The notes below the pieces were generated by a model. It worked only from the letters and a program-made list of their open reading frames with translations, had not been told where the DNA came from and searched no databases. A stretch of 7,737 nucleotides of DNA, taken from positions 1 to 7,737 of the forward strand of contig CAMCWJ010000131.1 of the NCBI GenBank assembly GCA_945882475.1. Reading direction: 5' to 3'. The position numbers and the translations under genes were made by a program. Below are positions 6,339-7,737 of the stretch, in pieces; position 1 is the stretch's first letter; the number at the start of each line of letters is the position of its first letter. This DNA comes from Bifidobacterium breve. GTDB lineage: Bacteria > Actinomycetota > Actinomycetes > Mycobacteriales > Mycobacteriaceae.

Positions 6339-6827
6339 GTGAGGATCCATCAGGCAACCGCGACCGTGGACATCGCCGCCTCACCCGAACGGGTCTGGGA
6401 TCTGATTACCGATATCACCCTGATGCCGCGGTTCAGCACCGAACTTCAGCATGCCGAATGGGCCGAGGGCTTCGATACCCCCGGGTTGGCTGCGCAATTC
6501 CTGGGCACCAACCGGCATCCGGCGATCGGGGAGTGGACGACGCGGTCGCACATCGTCGAGTTCGACCCGCCGCGGGTCTTCGGCTGGGCAGTGGGTGATC
6601 CCGGGAATGCCGCCGCGACTTGGCAATTCGATCTCAGCGCCACACCTGGCGGCAGCCGCCTGCGCTATACCGCGCGCCTCGGCCCGGGGCCGTCCGGGGT
6701 GACGATGCTCATCGAGCGCAAACCCGACCGGGCCGAGCAGATCATCGCCAACCGGCTTGGCCAATTGCAGGCGGCGATGGAGACCACTCTTGCGGGCCTG
6801 CGGGCGCTGGCCGAGGGAGCGACCTGA
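6339..6827 (+). CDS. SRPBCC/START-fold protein (polyketide cyclase-like family)
   Basis: A 162-residue soluble protein with the pattern of the Polyketide_cyc2/SRPBCC superfamily, whose members bind lipids or other hydrophobic ligands in a helix-grip fold; the ligand here is unknown. Seen in the sequence: the first strand ATVDIAASPERVWDLITDIT (8-27), which is the hallmark opening of the family, a Gly/Trp-rich middle (W66, W83, W95), strand LRYTARL (108-114) and a long C-terminal helix (about 130-158, ending LQAAMETTLAGLRALAE) that would cap the pocket. Length is usual for a single domain. The start is the GTG at 6339, supported by the family N-terminus directly after it and by a possible leaderless promoter. 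It follows the unrecognised membrane-protein gene by 33 bp and ends 10 bp before the convergent SET gene. Confidence 0.87.
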   Translation: MRIHQATATVDIAASPERVWDLITDITLMPRFSTELQHAEWAEGFDTPGLAAQFLGTNRHPAIGEWTTRSHIVEFDPPRVFGWAVGDPGNAAATWQFDLSATPGGSRLRYTARLGPGPSGVTMLIERKPDRAEQIIANRLGQLQAAMETTLAGLRALAEGAT

Positions 6828-6841
6828 GAAGCCGGGCTCAG
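6824..6841. terminator. short inverted repeat across two facing stop codons
   Basis: CTGAG (6824-6828) and CTCAG (6837-6841) form a 5-bp stem around an 8-nt loop. The stop codons of the SRPBCC gene (6825-6827) and of the convergent SET gene (6838-6840) lie in opposite arms. It could be a weak bidirectional terminator, but the stem is short and there is no T tract. Confidence 0.2.
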
Positions 6842-7347
6842 ACGCCCCGGGCGGGCAGCGCGGCGATCCGGCGGGTCAGGTAGGGCGAGAACCAGCCCGC
6901 GTACTTCTCCTGCAGGTCCGGGTCGCGCCAATCGGACCCGGTGACCACCTCGCGACAGGCGGCGACCCCGCACAGGCAACGGAACTCGTCGTAGTCGCTG
7001 GCGTCGCACATCGCGTAGTCGAACGACAACTCCTCACCCGGTGCGATATCGCGCATGGCCACGACGAGGCTCTGGCCGACCAGGCCGCAGTTGGGTTCGC
7101 AGGAGTGGTTGAGCATGTCGCCGGGCTCCGGGGTTTCGGCGGAGACCAGGTAGAGATCGTCGTCGACCTGAATGGAGCGGCCCTGGCGTTCTTCGCTGAG
7201 TTCACCCAGCACGGCCCGCGGCACGATCCAGCCACCGAAGGCCGCGACGGTCGCGCCGGCCGGGATGGGCTCTAGAGCGAACGACCCCCAGCCCTTCCCG
7301 CCGGCCGGGCGGGCCTCGGCCTTGGGATTGAGCCAGTTGTAATCCAT
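6838..7347 (-). CDS. SET-domain protein with post-SET zinc motif, putative protein lysine methyltransferase
   Basis: A 169-residue small SET protein. SET enzymes transfer a methyl group from S-adenosylmethionine to a lysine of a protein. Visible motifs: KGWGSFALEPIPAG (18-31), the GxG-containing SAM-binding start; NHSCEPNC (80-87), the knot motif that also binds SAM; ELSFDY (106-111) with catalytic Y111; and C124-x-C126-x4-C131 (CLCGVAAC), the post-SET cluster, which binds zinc together with the cysteine of NHSC in characterised SET proteins. So the catalytic and zinc parts look complete. The target is unknown. The ATG at 7347 is chosen because GAGAGGG (7356-7362) lies 8 nt upstream and the SET motifs begin shortly after; the frame stays open another 26 codons, but that extension is not conserved-looking. 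It is divergent from the PAS gene and convergent with the SRPBCC gene. Confidence 0.9.
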   Translation of the reverse strand: MDYNWLNPKAEARPAGGKGWGSFALEPIPAGATVAAFGGWIVPRAVLGELSEERQGRSIQVDDDLYLVSAETPEPGDMLNHSCEPNCGLVGQSLVVAMRDIAPGEELSFDYAMCDASDYDEFRCLCGVAACREVVTGSDWRDPDLQEKYAGWFSPYLTRRIAALPARGV

Positions 7348-7564
7348 GGCGCACACCCTCTCGCTGGTTTTCCCGATCCTGACGTTGGGCCCACGTTCCG
7401 CACCCCCGGTGCGATTCGAATTCACACTGCACGGGTTTTGAACCGGGTCACTGTAGCGTTTGCAGCGAAAGGTTTGGTTGCGCGGGGACTACGGGGGACG
7501 ACAACCAGGACCATGATTCGGAACCGTCGGCCATGCAGTCGGCGCTAATGGCAGGAGAAGCACG
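7348..7564. promoter_or_regulatory. divergent spacer between SET and PAS genes with an inverted repeat
   Basis: A 217-bp non-coding stretch that must contain promoters for both neighbours. The clearest element is an imperfect inverted repeat at 7409-7427: GTGCGA, 7 nt, TCACAC. TTGAAC (7438-7443) could be a -35 box for the PAS gene, but no -10 at correct spacing follows. A tiny open frame ATG 7513 to TAA 7548 (11 codons) precedes the PAS gene. The PAS ribosome-binding site AGGAGAAG is at 7553-7560. Confidence 0.4.
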
Positions 7565-7737
7565 ATGGCTTTATCGCTGATTGACGCACTCGGATCACAG
7601 ACAGGTGGCCTGGCCCTGCTGAAGTTGCTGGCCGACAATAGTTTCGATTCGATTCTCGTCACTGATGCATCGGCCCAGGGGCGGATCATTTACGCCAACA
7701 AGGCATTCAAAAAGCTCACCGGCCACGACCCGGCAGC
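7565..7737 (+). CDS. PAS-domain sensor protein, N-terminal fragment cut by the window end
   Basis: The first 57 codons of a gene that runs out of the window. After a leader (MALSLIDALGSQTGGLALLKLL) the sequence enters a PAS domain: NSFDSILVTDA (about 24-34), GRIIYANKAFKKLTGHDPA (about 38-56), matching the Abeta-Bbeta-Calpha part of PAS folds and in particular the LOV subgroup, where ITD...IIYVN.AF..LTGY is typical. Whether it is a flavin-binding LOV domain cannot be decided, since the cysteine motif (NCRFLQ-like) would lie beyond the end. Output domains (kinase, GGDEF, STAS, none) are also out of view. The ATG at 7565 has AGGAGAAG 4 nt before it with the AGGAG core 7 nt away, so the start is sound. 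No homologous start further upstream is possible in this frame. Confidence 0.8.
   Translation, partial: MALSLIDALGSQTGGLALLKLLADNSFDSILVTDASAQGRIIYANKAFKKLTGHDPA

Noticed and set aside
7405..7430. tRNA-like TTCGAAT loop in the SET/PAS spacer
   Set aside because: The flanks do not form a five-base T stem on either strand and no acceptor or anticodon arm can be built around it.

Overview
The window is high-GC actinobacterial DNA, most likely from a mycobacterium (Mycolicibacterium or Mycobacterium). The strongest pointer is a membrane adenylate cyclase that matches, motif by motif and with nearly identical residue numbering, what I recall of Mycobacterium tuberculosis Rv1625c (Cya). GTG starts, short spacers and several possible leaderless starts fit that assignment. 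This placement rests on memory of protein families and not on a database search.

Layout from left to right: (1) two leftward genes for small membrane proteins, a DUF4190-type protein with a Pro/Tyr/Gly pentapeptide-repeat tail and an HdeD-like six-helix protein, separated by a hairpin and a perfect 16-bp tandem repeat; (2) a 173-bp divergent spacer; (3) a rightward three-gene operon for a complete polar-amino-acid ABC importer (lipoprotein binding protein, fused-type single permease, ATPase), genes nearly touching; (4) the leftward class III adenylate cyclase, whose stop codon overlaps the end of the ATPase gene by 8 nt; (5) only 37 bp further, a divergent rightward gene for an unrecognised three-helix membrane protein, followed by a small SRPBCC/START-fold protein with a possible leaderless promoter; (6) a leftward SET-domain protein with an intact post-SET zinc motif; (7) a 217-bp divergent spacer with an imperfect inverted repeat; (8) the first 57 codons of a rightward PAS (possibly LOV) sensor gene, cut by the window end.

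The genes are mostly ordinary families. No mobile element, CRISPR array, rRNA or tRNA gene was seen, and no obviously new multi-gene system is evident. A common theme is the envelope and sensing: uptake of amino acids, cAMP synthesis by a membrane receptor-like cyclase, stress-type membrane proteins and a PAS sensor. A functional link among them is inference only. The items most worth a second look are the unrecognised membrane protein divergent from the cyclase, the bacterial SET protein beside a PAS gene, the duplicated leader of the DUF4190 gene, and the short divergent promoter regions.
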